Shown here: positions 1 through 9,700 of the stretch, one piece after another | Numbering within the stretch: position 1 is the first letter of the stretch | Layout: each line of letters opens with the position of its first letter | Source: an uncultured Eubacteriales bacterium | Lineage (GTDB): Bacteria > Bacillota > Clostridia > Oscillospirales > Acutalibacteraceae | NCBI GenBank assembly: GCA_948933715.1 | Contig: CAQZPH010000001.1 | Location: 1 to 64,000, forward strand | Length of the DNA stretch: 64,000 nucleotides | Reading direction: 5' to 3' | The notes under the pieces: model-generated | The model's database searches: none | Told to the model about the DNA's origin: nothing | What the model saw: only the letters and a program-made list of their open reading frames with translations | Program-made: the position numbers and the translations under genes

Positions 1-152
1 CCCAGTACACTGTCCAAAATTTCTATTCCTCTTTGTGTGGTATATTGATGTGTTTTTCCAGCAAAAGCACATGCTTTCATAGATAAATAACTAAAGCACA
101 TAACTAGACTTAAAATACACATAACCCACTTTTTTGTAAATAACCTTTTCAT
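1..152 (-). CDS. N-terminus of a secreted protein, possibly zinc-dependent phospholipase C-like (cut by window edge)
   Basis: An open frame runs from ATG at 152 to the window start (about 50 residues). A ribosome binding site (AAAGGA) lies 8 bases upstream. The protein begins with a typical signal peptide: MKRLFTKKW, a hydrophobic stretch, then a likely cleavage after KACAFA. The visible mature part is GKTHQYTTQRGIEILDSVLG. The pattern T-H, six residues, G-(I/V)-x-I-L resembles the first zinc-ligand region of clostridial alpha-toxin-type phospholipase C (THAMIVTQGVSIL). The family call is inference from about 15 residues; only the secreted N-terminus is secure. It is divergent from glgP, with 286 bases between the two starts. 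Confidence 0.55.
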   Translation of the reverse strand, partial: MKRLFTKKWVMCILSLVMCFSYLSMKACAFAGKTHQYTTQRGIEILDSVL

Positions 153-221
153 CTCTAACATCCTTTCTTTAATCAGCTTTACCCCCTACCTTTTTATAAC
201 TCCCCCTTTGTTTTAATTCAG

Positions 222-249
222 TTGTAGAAAATCCATATATTTCCTACAA
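222..249. promoter_or_regulatory. 28-base imperfect dyad in the divergent intergenic region
   Basis: TTGTAGAAAAT (222-232) and ATTTCCTACAA (239-249) are inverted repeats matching at 10 of 11 positions around a 6-base centre. The dyad lies between the divergent secreted-protein gene and glgP, in very AT-rich DNA. It could be an operator for a dimeric repressor. On the minus strand its arms also resemble spaced promoter hexamers (TTGTAG, 17 bases, TACAAC). The rest of the 153-438 spacer is AT-rich, and I see no clear consensus promoter for glgP in it. Confidence 0.3.
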
Positions 250-438
250 ATATATTTAATTTTATTGTTATATTATATCATTTTTTCTATTTTTTGTCAA
301 TATTTTTTGTGTATTATGCCATTAGTGCATGAAGGGTTAATCTAAGTAAAATTGCCCTTTTATAGCCTCTTATATAAATATTTAAAAATTTCCGTCATAA
401 ACTTAATATATAAACTTTTCTTGAAAGGAAGGAAAATC

Positions 439-2844
439 ATGCACAATAAAATTGATAGTAACAATATGCTAAAATTAATAAGCAACAAACTCTCTCATAA
501 CTTTGGAGTAGACACCAAAACTGCATCTTATGAGCAATATTACCGCGCTATAGCTACAATAGTAAACGAAATCTTAATAGAGAAAAGAAGTAACTTTATA
601 CATAACATACAGGTGCAAGATAAAAAACATGTATACTATATATGTATGGAATTTTTAATGGGTAGGTCCCTAAAAAACAATCTTTTCAACCTTGGAATTG
701 AGCAAATCACACAAGACGCGCTTAAAAAAATAGATATAGAATTAGAAAATATATACGACATAGAACCAGATGCTGCTCTTGGCAATGGAGGTCTTGGAAG
801 ACTCGCAGCATGCTTTTTAGACTCTCTTTCAAGTAATAACTACTCTGAAATCGGTTATTGCTTAAAATATGAATACGGTATATTCAAGCAAAAATTAGTA
901 GATGGTTGGCAGACTGAGCTTCCTGAGTTTTGGTTGCACGGGGGAGATGTTTGGCTTAACAAATACCCTGAAAAAGCCATAGAAGTTTTATTTGACGGTG
1001 AAGTCGAAGAAAGTTGGGATGGTCCTTATCATCAGGTAAACATAAAAAATGCTACAAAAATAATTGCTGTCCCCTCTGATATGCTTATCCCTGGTTTTAA
1101 TTCAAATGGAGTTAATAAATTAAGACTATGGGAAGCCGTATCTACAGATTTTGACATGGATTTATTTAACAGTGGAGAATATGTTCACGCAATGGAAAGA
1201 AATTCTATGGCAAAAGCTATAACTAAAGTTTTATACCCGGAAGACAATCATCCTGAAGGTAAAAGCTTAAGGTTATCTCAGCAGTATTTTCTAGTTTCCG
1301 CAACCATACAAGATATAGTTAGACGCCACTTAAACCTCTACAATACACTTGACAACTTGCCTAACAAAGTTGCAATACATTTAAATGATACACATCCAGT
1401 TTTGGCTATTCCCGAACTTTTACGATTAATGCTTGATGAATGTGGATACTCCTGGGAAAAGGCCTATGAGATAATGACAAAAACTATATCCTATACCAAT
1501 CATACAGTTATGGCAGAAGCTCTTGAATGCTGGAACGTTGAACTTATCAAACGTCGCTTACCGAGAATATTCCAAATTATCGAAGAAATAAATAGGCGTT
1601 TCTGCGAAAAACTAAATGCAAATGGGGTTGACCCTGAAAAAATATCTCAAATGGCAATTATTAACGGCGGTATAGTTAAAATGGCAAACCTTGCAGTTAT
1701 CTGTAGCAATTCTGTAAATGGTGTTTCAGAGTTACACAGTAATATCCTAAAAGAAAAAACTTTTAATAATTTTTATCACCTCTATCCACGTAAATTTAAA
1801 AATGTAACCAACGGTATTTCTTATCGGCGCTGGCTTAATCAAAGTAATCCTCGTTTATCTTCTTTTATAACGGGTTTAATTGGTGATAACTACCTTTCTG
1901 ATGCGGAGAATCTTTCAAACCTTTTAAAATTTAAGGATGATACGAATGTTTTATCAGAAATAGGAAAAATAAAATCACAAAATAAGATACGTCTAGCCGA
2001 TTATATAAAACGCAACTGTGGTATAATTATAGATCCAAATTCTATTTTCGATGTTCAAGCTAAACGGTTGCATGAATATAAGAGGCAACATTTAAATGCT
2101 CTTAACATATTATCCACTTACCTTAGTCTTAAAGAAAACCCAAATCAAAAATTTATTCCCAAAACATATATATTTGCTGCAAAAGCTGCTTCAGGATACT
2201 ATTTTGCAAAGGAAATAATAAAGTTTATATTTACTTTAGGTAATTTGATAAATAATGATCCTGATATGAAAGATAAATTAAAGGTTGTATTTATAGAAGA
2301 CTATAAAGTATCTTTAGCTGAGCTTATTATCCCCGCTGCTGAAATTAGCGAACAAATCTCTCTTGCTGGTAAAGAAGCTTCTGGTACTGGTAACATGAAA
2401 TTCATGCTAAACGGTGCTGTGACTCTTGGAACACTAGACGGAGCAAATATTGAAATTAAAAATGCTGTGGGAGACGAAAATATTGTAATTTTTGGTATGA
2501 CTGCGGATGAAGTGTCTCGACTAAAAAAACGTGGATACAATCCATATACTTATTATAATAACAATGCTGTTATAAAAAAATCTATCGATACACTGCGAGG
2601 TGGCCTTGAAAACACAAAATTTGATAATATAGTAAATTCTTTATTAAATTCTGATCCATATATGGTTCTAGCTGACTTTGCAGATTACAATTTAGCTAAG
2701 CAAAAGCTTTCTTCATTATACCAAGATAAAATGACTTTTAACCGTATGGCTCTTTGCAATATTGCTAATTCTGGTATTTTTTCAGCCGATCGTACGATCA
2801 AAGAATATGCAAACAAGATTTGGGGCATTACCCCTGTAGATTAA
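439..2844 (+). CDS. glgP: Glycogen/starch/alpha-glucan phosphorylase
   Basis: Removes terminal glucose from alpha-1,4-glucan as glucose-1-phosphate, using inorganic phosphate and pyridoxal phosphate, in the cytoplasm. The frame is open from 352, but the start at 439 (MHNKIDSN) is preferred because GAAAGGAAGG stands just upstream; this gives 801 residues, normal for the GT35 family. Visible family signatures are DAALGNGGLGRLAAC near residue 115, HLNDTHP in the active-site region, and the PLP site EASGTGNMKFMLNG with the Schiff-base lysine near residue 654. The GH13 gene follows 18 bases downstream, so the two are very likely co-transcribed as an alpha-glucan breakdown pair. No glgA, glgB or glgC lies in the window. 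The family call is firm; the natural substrate (glycogen or maltodextrin) cannot be told from sequence. Confidence 0.97.
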   Translation: MHNKIDSNNMLKLISNKLSHNFGVDTKTASYEQYYRAIATIVNEILIEKRSNFIHNIQVQDKKHVYYICMEFLMGRSLKNNLFNLGIEQITQDALKKIDIELENIYDIEPDAALGNGGLGRLAACFLDSLSSNNYSEIGYCLKYEYGIFKQKLVDGWQTELPEFWLHGGDVWLNKYPEKAIEVLFDGEVEESWDGPYHQVNIKNATKIIAVPSDMLIPGFNSNGVNKLRLWEAVSTDFDMDLFNSGEYVHAMERNSMAKAITKVLYPEDNHPEGKSLRLSQQYFLVSATIQDIVRRHLNLYNTLDNLPNKVAIHLNDTHPVLAIPELLRLMLDECGYSWEKAYEIMTKTISYTNHTVMAEALECWNVELIKRRLPRIFQIIEEINRRFCEKLNANGVDPEKISQMAIINGGIVKMANLAVICSNSVNGVSELHSNILKEKTFNNFYHLYPRKFKNVTNGISYRRWLNQSNPRLSSFITGLIGDNYLSDAENLSNLLKFKDDTNVLSEIGKIKSQNKIRLADYIKRNCGIIIDPNSIFDVQAKRLHEYKRQHLNALNILSTYLSLKENPNQKFIPKTYIFAAKAASGYYFAKEIIKFIFTLGNLINNDPDMKDKLKVVFIEDYKVSLAELIIPAAEISEQISLAGKEASGTGNMKFMLNGAVTLGTLDGANIEIKNAVGDENIVIFGMTADEVSRLKKRGYNPYTYYNNNAVIKKSIDTLRGGLENTKFDNIVNSLLNSDPYMVLADFADYNLAKQKLSSLYQDKMTFNRMALCNIANSGIFSADRTIKEYANKIWGITPVD

Positions 2845-2862
2845 ATTAATGGAGTTTATCTT

Positions 2863-4722
2863 ATGAAACCTATTTTTAATTCTTTTGATTCACAGTATAA
2901 ATTTCCTATTGGTGCTTGTAGAGAAAATTCCCATATACATTTTAAAACTTTTATAGATAAAAACTTATATTGTAGAAATGTATTTCTTATTATACTAAAT
3001 GATAATTTTAACATAATAAAACAATATTCCCTGTTTTGGTGTGGTGACTTAGAAAATAACATTGAAACTTGGGAATGTGATTTCACTCCTTTAGATATAG
3101 GTATTTTATATTACTATTTTAAACTTCATACCGATAACGGCATAAAGTTTGTAATAAGGGATTCCTGCGGTACTGGTAAAATAATTGAATCCATTGACTA
3201 CAGTCAACCATATTTTTGGCAGCAAACTGTATATAAAAAAGATTTTTCTACCCCAAACTGGATAAAAGGTGGAGTTATGTATCAGATATTCCCCGACAGA
3301 TTTTTTAGCTCCGGTAAAGAAAAAAATAACGTTCCAGAGGATCGCATAATTAAAAAAGATTGGTACTCTTCCCCGGCACCTATTCCCGACGTAAATGGAA
3401 CCATAAAAAATAATGATTATTATGGAGGAGACCTTGATGGTATTACGTTAAAACTTGACTATTTAAAAAGTCTAGGTGTAACTTGTATATATCTTAATCC
3501 AATATTTGAAGCTCATTCAAATCACCGGTATAATACTGCTGACTATAATTCTGTTGATCCACTTTTAGGGTCAAATAAGGATTTTTTTAAATTATGTAAA
3601 AAAGCAAAAAGCATCGGAATAAAAGTCATTCTAGACGGTGTGTTTAGCCATACAGGTAGCGATAGTATATATTTTAATAAGGAAAATAGATATTCAAACT
3701 TTGGAGCATACAACACGGTTAAGTCCCCATATTACAATTGGTATAAATTTTCAAGCTGGCCCAATCGATATTCTGCTTGGTGGAATTTTGAAACATTACC
3801 TGAAGTCGACGAAAATAATGATGATTACTGTAAATTTATTTGCGGCGAAAATGGAATTATAAAAAAATGGTTAAAACTTGGTGCGTCCGGATGGAGATTA
3901 GATGTTGCTGATGAATTGCCTGATGAGTTCATATCCAAAATCAGAAACTGTTCTAAATCATACGATGAAGAGTCTTTTATCATTGGAGAAGTCTGGGAGG
4001 ATGCTTCTAATAAAGAAAGTTACTCTGTTAAACGCAAATATTTATTAGGTAACGAACTCGACAGTGTTATGAATTATCCGTTTCGCAGTGCTATTATTGA
4101 TTTTATTAACGAAGGTAATGGCTTTTTTGTTATGGATAAGATTCTTAAAATAGTTGAGCACTATCCAAAGCCGGTATTGGATTGCCTTATGAATTCTCTT
4201 GGCACCCATGATACTGAACGAATCTTAAATGTTATTTTAAATAAAAGTTATCCTAATGCTGGTATCTTTACAAATAAAGAAAACAACTACGTTAACATTT
4301 TAAATAAGCTATTTATCGCTATAACAATTCAATATACACTACCGGGTGTCCCTTGTGTATATTATGGGGATGAATGTGGTCTTTTAGGCGGTAAAGATCC
4401 ATTTTGTAGAGCAACCTACCCTTGGGGAAAAGAAAACAACGATATTTTAAATTTTTACAAAGAATTAGGAAAACTAAGAGCCAATTTAAATGTTTTATCC
4501 ACTGGTAATTTTATTCCTTACCATATCGATAATCACTTTATATCATATCTTAGGTCTCTTGATAATAAATCGATTCTCTGCATTTTTAATATGCATAATG
4601 AAGAGTATAATATAAAATTGCCGGTAAACTTTAAAAAAAATAAAACACTACTGGGTACCGCTAAAATAAATAATACTTCAGTAGCATTACCTCCTTACAA
4701 TTTTGCTATAATAAAAAATTAG
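2863..4722 (+). CDS. GH13 alpha-amylase family hydrolase, cyclomaltodextrinase/neopullulanase-like
   Basis: 619 residues with no signal peptide, so probably intracellular. Residues 1-125 look like a beta-rich N-terminal domain of the CBM34 type. A GH13 (beta/alpha)8 barrel follows from GVMYQIFPDRF near residue 140. Conserved regions are visible: HRYNTADYNSVDPLLG (neopullulanase-type region), DGVFSHTG (region I), GWRLDVADEL with the nucleophile Asp (region II), GEVWED with the acid Glu (region III) and LGTHDTERIL with the third Asp (region IV). A short beta domain closes the protein. The start has GGAG 9 bases upstream. It sits directly behind glgP, which suggests it trims branched or cyclic glucans to phosphorylase substrates. 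The exact EC number is uncertain because this subfamily covers several specificities. Confidence 0.9.
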   Translation: MKPIFNSFDSQYKFPIGACRENSHIHFKTFIDKNLYCRNVFLIILNDNFNIIKQYSLFWCGDLENNIETWECDFTPLDIGILYYYFKLHTDNGIKFVIRDSCGTGKIIESIDYSQPYFWQQTVYKKDFSTPNWIKGGVMYQIFPDRFFSSGKEKNNVPEDRIIKKDWYSSPAPIPDVNGTIKNNDYYGGDLDGITLKLDYLKSLGVTCIYLNPIFEAHSNHRYNTADYNSVDPLLGSNKDFFKLCKKAKSIGIKVILDGVFSHTGSDSIYFNKENRYSNFGAYNTVKSPYYNWYKFSSWPNRYSAWWNFETLPEVDENNDDYCKFICGENGIIKKWLKLGASGWRLDVADELPDEFISKIRNCSKSYDEESFIIGEVWEDASNKESYSVKRKYLLGNELDSVMNYPFRSAIIDFINEGNGFFVMDKILKIVEHYPKPVLDCLMNSLGTHDTERILNVILNKSYPNAGIFTNKENNYVNILNKLFIAITIQYTLPGVPCVYYGDECGLLGGKDPFCRATYPWGKENNDILNFYKELGKLRANLNVLSTGNFIPYHIDNHFISYLRSLDNKSILCIFNMHNEEYNIKLPVNFKKNKTLLGTAKINNTSVALPPYNFAIIKN

Positions 4723-4802
4723 TATCCTTTAAATATAATCTTAATTTTTACAAACTTGCCCTTCTAAGTAAAAATTTTCTCCTAAACTTAAAAATAAATT
4801 TA

Positions 4803-4847
4803 GCCACGGTATGGATTACATTCTGTACATACCGTGGCCATCTTTTT
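4803..4847 (+). terminator. Rho-independent terminator after the glgP-GH13 operon
   Basis: GCCACGGTATG (4803-4813) pairs perfectly with CATACCGTGGC (4828-4838), with a short inner TAC/GTA extension, and is followed by TCTTTTTCT. It lies about 80 bases after the GH13 stop codon. Confidence 0.85.
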
Positions 4848-4960
4848 CTATATTGTTTTTATAAAAAGCCAAAAATTAATAGTATTAAAGTTTCTTTATT
4901 ATTACTTCAGCCATAATGTCTACTTAAAAACTATCATTTACCCAACAAATATTAAATTTA

Positions 4961-6562
4961 TTAATCTTGTTTTGGTTTCATTTCTCTTACAATACTAAGT
5001 TTCTTATTTTCTAGTTTCTGATTTACTCTCGCTCTTTTTTTCTTGTAATCTTCAACTATTTTACTTACCTCACTGTCGGCGACTTCTTCCCCACCAACAG
5101 TTGCTCTTTCAAACATTTTCATAGCTCTATCTACATCAGGCTCATTATCGTATTTATTACATATTTTTCTCATAGCATCTTTCATAGTAATAAATCCTAA
5201 CTCTTCTTCAGCTTTTTTATATTCTTTGTCTGCTGCATCCTGAATACCTTCTAACTCAGCCATATAATTTTCATGATTTTCCTTAAGCCGACCAAAATAA
5301 AAATCAAAAATTCTTCTTGAAAAGTCTTTCTTCTCTCTTGCGGTTTTTATATCTTCTTTTGTATCGTGAATAAACTCACAAATACTACGAGAAAATCTAG
5401 GCAAGCAGTTATACAATGAATTCAAAAAAGTTGGAGTATCTTCAATGGTCTTAACATCTTTTATCATCTTTGCTACTCCGTCATCTTTTTCTTCTTCCTC
5501 AATTGCTTCTTGTAATTTACCAGGCAAATCGCAAACACGACTTGAATCAAAAATTAACTGGCCACCATCTTTTAAAGTTAACGGTCTTTCTAATTTTGAG
5601 TTAACATAAGCAAGTTTAAACGCTTCTTTACTACCTTTAGGTCCTATATTATTGTTTATAACTAACCTATAAGTCTGTTCGGGGTTATTCCTAGAAAGTT
5701 CCACAACTTTACCTGACGTAATTAATTCTTGCCCTGATATATCAGAAAGCCTTCTAATTATCTTTTGCTTATTTTCCATTATTTTTTCATTTATCTCTTC
5801 TACCTCTTGCCTGTTGTAATATAAATCCATGTCTACTGGCGATAAATGTTTTAAACTATCTATTCGTCCTTGCGTAGCTATATCATAAGGATCATAAGGA
5901 TCGGCATTTTCTGCAATAAGACCATCGTTTACTTTTCTTATATATTCTTTCTTAAAAACATTTAATTGCACTACTTGATCCTCTTGGTTATTCTCTTCTA
6001 TATTTCTTATAAGTTCCTCTTCCTCTGCAACTTCTTTTTTCTTCCAACCTAACTTAACTTCTTGAGCTTCAAGAGCACTTTCATCCTCTTTTGAAGTTAA
6101 AACTAATGCATAATTTATATATAATCTTTCTGGTCTCCACCAATATTTAATACGATTTTTAATATCCCACCAAGCAGCTTTTCTTTGCGGACCTTCTATA
6201 GAAAACCTATTTACTTCTGGATATACTTTAACTATTTTTCTACCAAATTTTTTAGGATTAAAAGTCTTCCAGCATCTTTTCATTTTGTGGTCTTTAACTT
6301 TTACAACTACATGGGCGCTATTTAATCTTTCATCAGCTTCTATGCCGTCTTTTAATTTAAATTTATATTGTTGTGAATAAAAAACCGTACCTTCATCACC
6401 ACAAATCAATCTCTTGTCTTTTGGAACCTTATCTTCAACTAAACTTTTTCTGCTATTTGCAAAATCTGCAAAAGCAACAGTTGACAATGGGCTCAATAGC
6501 ATTACCATAATTAAATTTGTTGCAAATAATCTGTTCACAAATTTTTCTTTTCTCACAAACAT
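4961..6562 (-). CDS. Secreted protein of unknown function, charged and helical
   Basis: I do not recognise this protein. It has 533 residues beginning with a signal peptide (hydrophobic ATNLIMVMLLSPLSTVAFA, likely cleavage after AFA). The mature part is highly charged. Residues about 50-160 contain a beta-like stretch rich in Lys and Trp (AAWWDIKNRIKYWW). Residues 180-300 and 400-533 are Glu/Lys-rich and probably alpha-helical or coiled coil. No LPXTG motif, lipobox or C-terminal membrane anchor is visible. A consensus promoter stands upstream and the gene appears monocistronic. The start is ambiguous: AGGAG is only 4 bases from ATG 6562 but 10 bases from an in-frame GTG at 6556. It could be a surface or matrix protein or an effector; no function can be assigned. 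Confidence 0.75.
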   Translation of the reverse strand: MFVRKEKFVNRLFATNLIMVMLLSPLSTVAFADFANSRKSLVEDKVPKDKRLICGDEGTVFYSQQYKFKLKDGIEADERLNSAHVVVKVKDHKMKRCWKTFNPKKFGRKIVKVYPEVNRFSIEGPQRKAAWWDIKNRIKYWWRPERLYINYALVLTSKEDESALEAQEVKLGWKKKEVAEEEELIRNIEENNQEDQVVQLNVFKKEYIRKVNDGLIAENADPYDPYDIATQGRIDSLKHLSPVDMDLYYNRQEVEEINEKIMENKQKIIRRLSDISGQELITSGKVVELSRNNPEQTYRLVINNNIGPKGSKEAFKLAYVNSKLERPLTLKDGGQLIFDSSRVCDLPGKLQEAIEEEEKDDGVAKMIKDVKTIEDTPTFLNSLYNCLPRFSRSICEFIHDTKEDIKTAREKKDFSRRIFDFYFGRLKENHENYMAELEGIQDAADKEYKKAEEELGFITMKDAMRKICNKYDNEPDVDRAMKMFERATVGGEEVADSEVSKIVEDYKKKRARVNQKLENKKLSIVREMKPKQD

Positions 6563-6586
6563 CCATCTCCTATTGTGGTTTTCTTT

Positions 6587-6616
6587 ATTATATCATTAAT
6601 AAACTTCTATGGTCAA
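6587..6616 (-). promoter_or_regulatory. SigA-type promoter of the orphan secreted protein
   Basis: On the minus strand TTGACC (6616-6611) and TATAAT (6592-6587) are separated by 18 bases, just upstream of the AGGAG site and start codon. Confidence 0.7.
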
Positions 6617-6692
6617 TTTCTTATCTACTTTTCTACTATTTATCTAACTAAACCCTATAAAATAAAAAGATTTTATTAAATTAACAAATTAA

Positions 6693-6725
6693 AAATCTCT
6701 ATACTTTTTATAAATATAGAGATTT
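6693..6725 (-). terminator. Terminator after PFOR
   Basis: AAATCTCTATA (6693-6703) pairs with TATAGAGATTT (6715-6725), an 11-base-pair perfect stem. Read on the minus strand it is followed by a T-rich run and lies 20 bases after the PFOR stop. Confidence 0.75.
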
Positions 6726-6744
6726 AAAATGTAACTATTAAACT

Positions 6745-9700
6745 TTACTCAAAATTATTTAACTTTGATAATTTTAAAAGTTGCTCGTATTTGTCCTTTG
6801 ACTGCTGCTCTGCCTTTGCAAAAAGTTCCTTAGCTCTTTCAGGTTCCATTCTTACAAGAGAATTATATCTAACCTCATTCATAATAAAATCCCGATAATT
6901 CATTGAGGGGGCCTTACTGTCAAGTATAAATGGGTTCTTTCCTTCTTTTTGCAATCTTGGGTCAAACCTAAATAAGTTCCAATATCCAGATGCAACTGCA
7001 TTTTTTTCTTCTGTTTGAGATGTACCCATTCCACCTTTTATGCCATGATTAATACATGGTGCATAAGCAATGATAATAGACGGTCCATTATAGCTTTCCG
7101 CTTCGTTAAATGCTTTTATGCACTGATTATAGTCAGCACCCATAGCTATTTGCGCTACATAAACATAACCATAACTCATAGCTATTGCAGCTAAATCCTT
7201 TTTCTTTATAGATTTACCAGCTGACGCAAACTGAGCAATCGACCCAACTGGTGTTGCTTTTGAAGATTGGCCTCCAGTATTCGAGTAAACTTCAGTGTCA
7301 AATACCAAAATATTGACATTTTCTCCTGACGCTATTACATGATCAAGTCCTCCAAACCCGATATCATATGCCCAACCGTCTCCACCAAATATCCACATTG
7401 ATTTTTTAGCAAGATAATCTTTATCTTTTAATGTTTTTCGGGCTAATTTTCCTATATTACTATCCTCATTTGAAACTTTTTCTAACTCTATAATAAGTTT
7501 CTTTGTAGCATCTTGGTTTTCACCACTATTGTCTGACGTTTTAATATAATCATCACATATAGCAATTAAGCCTTTATCTTGGGTAAGGGATTTTATTTCT
7601 AGTATATAATCTTTTAATCGGTCACGCATTGCTGATTGCGCTAAAGCCATACCATATCCAAATTCAGCGTTATCTTCAAACAACGAATTTTGCCAAGCAG
7701 GCCCTTTGCCCTCGCTGTTTACTGTATACGGTGTGGCAGGAGCTGAACCACCCCAAATGGAAGAACAACCTGTAGCATTTGCTATAAACATTCTATCGCC
7801 AAATAACTGGGTTACTAACCTTGCATATGGAGTCTCTCCGCAACCGGCACAAGCTCCTGAAAATTCAAGTAATGGTTGTTTAAATTGACTGCCCTTAACC
7901 GTTGTCTCTTTAAATTTAGCCGATACTTCAGGTTTTCTTGGTAACTTTTTAGCATAGTCAAATACCTTTTGTTCTTTTCTTTGTGAATCAATGGGTTGCA
8001 TGGTAATAGCTTTATTACCTTTCATACCTGGGCATACATTTGCACAAGATCCACAACCCGTACAATCAAGCGCTGATACAGTTATTGCAAACTTCATTCC
8101 AGGAATTCCTGTCATATCTTTAAATTTCATTCCCTCTGGAGCATTTTTAAGTTCCTCCTCGGTCATAGCTACAGGGCGAATAACCGCATGTGGGCATACA
8201 AACGAACAAAAGTTACATTGGATACAATTTTCTGGATTCCAGCAAGGAACATCAATTGCTATCCCACGTTTTTCATAGGCTGCTGCTCCTTGAGGTACTG
8301 TACCATCAATATGTTTTATAAACGCAGACACTGGTAATTGATTACCCTTGTATGCATTAACCGGTTTTAATATGCCATTTACATACTCTATAAGTTCTTC
8401 TCTGTCTCCACTTACTAAATCTTCCTTCTCACTATCACTTAAATATTTCCAGTCTTCAGGCACTGCTACTTTCTGTAAGTCTAGCATGCCTCTTTCTATT
8501 GCCTCATGATTCATAGCAACTATTTTTTCACCTTTTTTGCTGTATGACTTAGTAGCTGCTTCTTTCATATACTCAATAGCTTTATCTGTAGGAATAATAT
8601 CAGCAATTTTAAAGAAAGCAGATTGCAGTATAGTATTAATTCTTCCTCCAAGACCTATTTCTTTTCCTAGTTTTATCCCGTTGATTATGTAAAAATTAAT
8701 TTTATTTTCGGCAATATATTTTTTCATCTTAGCAGGAAGTTTTTCACTCAGTTCTTCTACGCTCCAAGGACAATTAAGAAGAAAACTTCCACCCTGTTTT
8801 AAATCTTGTACCATATCATACTTATTGACATACGACGGGTTATGACATGCAACAAAATCTGCTTTAGTAATATAATAACTCGATTTTATAGGCTTATCAC
8901 CAAAACGTAAATGTGAAACAGTAAGTCCCCCAGATTTTTTTGAGTCATACGCAAAATACCCTTGTACAAAAAGATCTGTTCTATCTCCAATAATTTTAAT
9001 TGAATTTTTATTTGCACCAACTGTTCCGTCTGACCCTAATCCCCAAAACTTGCAAGAATGAGTTCCTTTTGCTGTAGTATCAGGATTTGCCAAAACTTCT
9101 AAAGATAGGTTTGTTACATCATCCACAATGCCAATTGTGAACCTTTTTTTAGGCATGCTTGCATGCATATTTCTAAATACAGCAACAATATCCCCCGGTG
9201 TAGTATCCTTTGAGCCTAACCCATATCGTCCTGTATAAACAGGTACCATTCCAAATTCTGTTCCAGCAAGTGCTGCTAAAACATCAAGATAAAGTGGTTC
9301 ACCAATTGAACCTGGTTCCTTTGTTCTATCTAAAACAGAAATTGTTTTAACCGTTTTTGGAATCTCCTTTAACAAATATTCCCTTACAAATGGTCTATAT
9401 AGTCTAACTTTTATAAGCCCTACTTTATCTCCTGCAGCATTCAAATAATCTACAACCTCTTCTATTGCATCGCAAACTGATCCCATAGCGATTATTATTC
9501 TTTCTGCATCAGGGACCCCGTAATAATTAAATGGCTTATAATTAGTTCCTATTTTTTTATTGACTTTCTCCATATATTCTGATACTACTTCGGGTATCCT
9601 ATCATAGTACACGTTGCATGCTTCTCTTGCTTGGAAAAATATATCATCGTTTTGTGCTGAACCTCTAAGTACTGGGTGCTCGGGATTTAATGCACGACGC

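Noticed and set aside
352..438. A longer N-terminus for glycogen phosphorylase
   Set aside because: The frame is open, but the best ribosome binding site stands before ATG 439 and the extra residues do not fit the family start.
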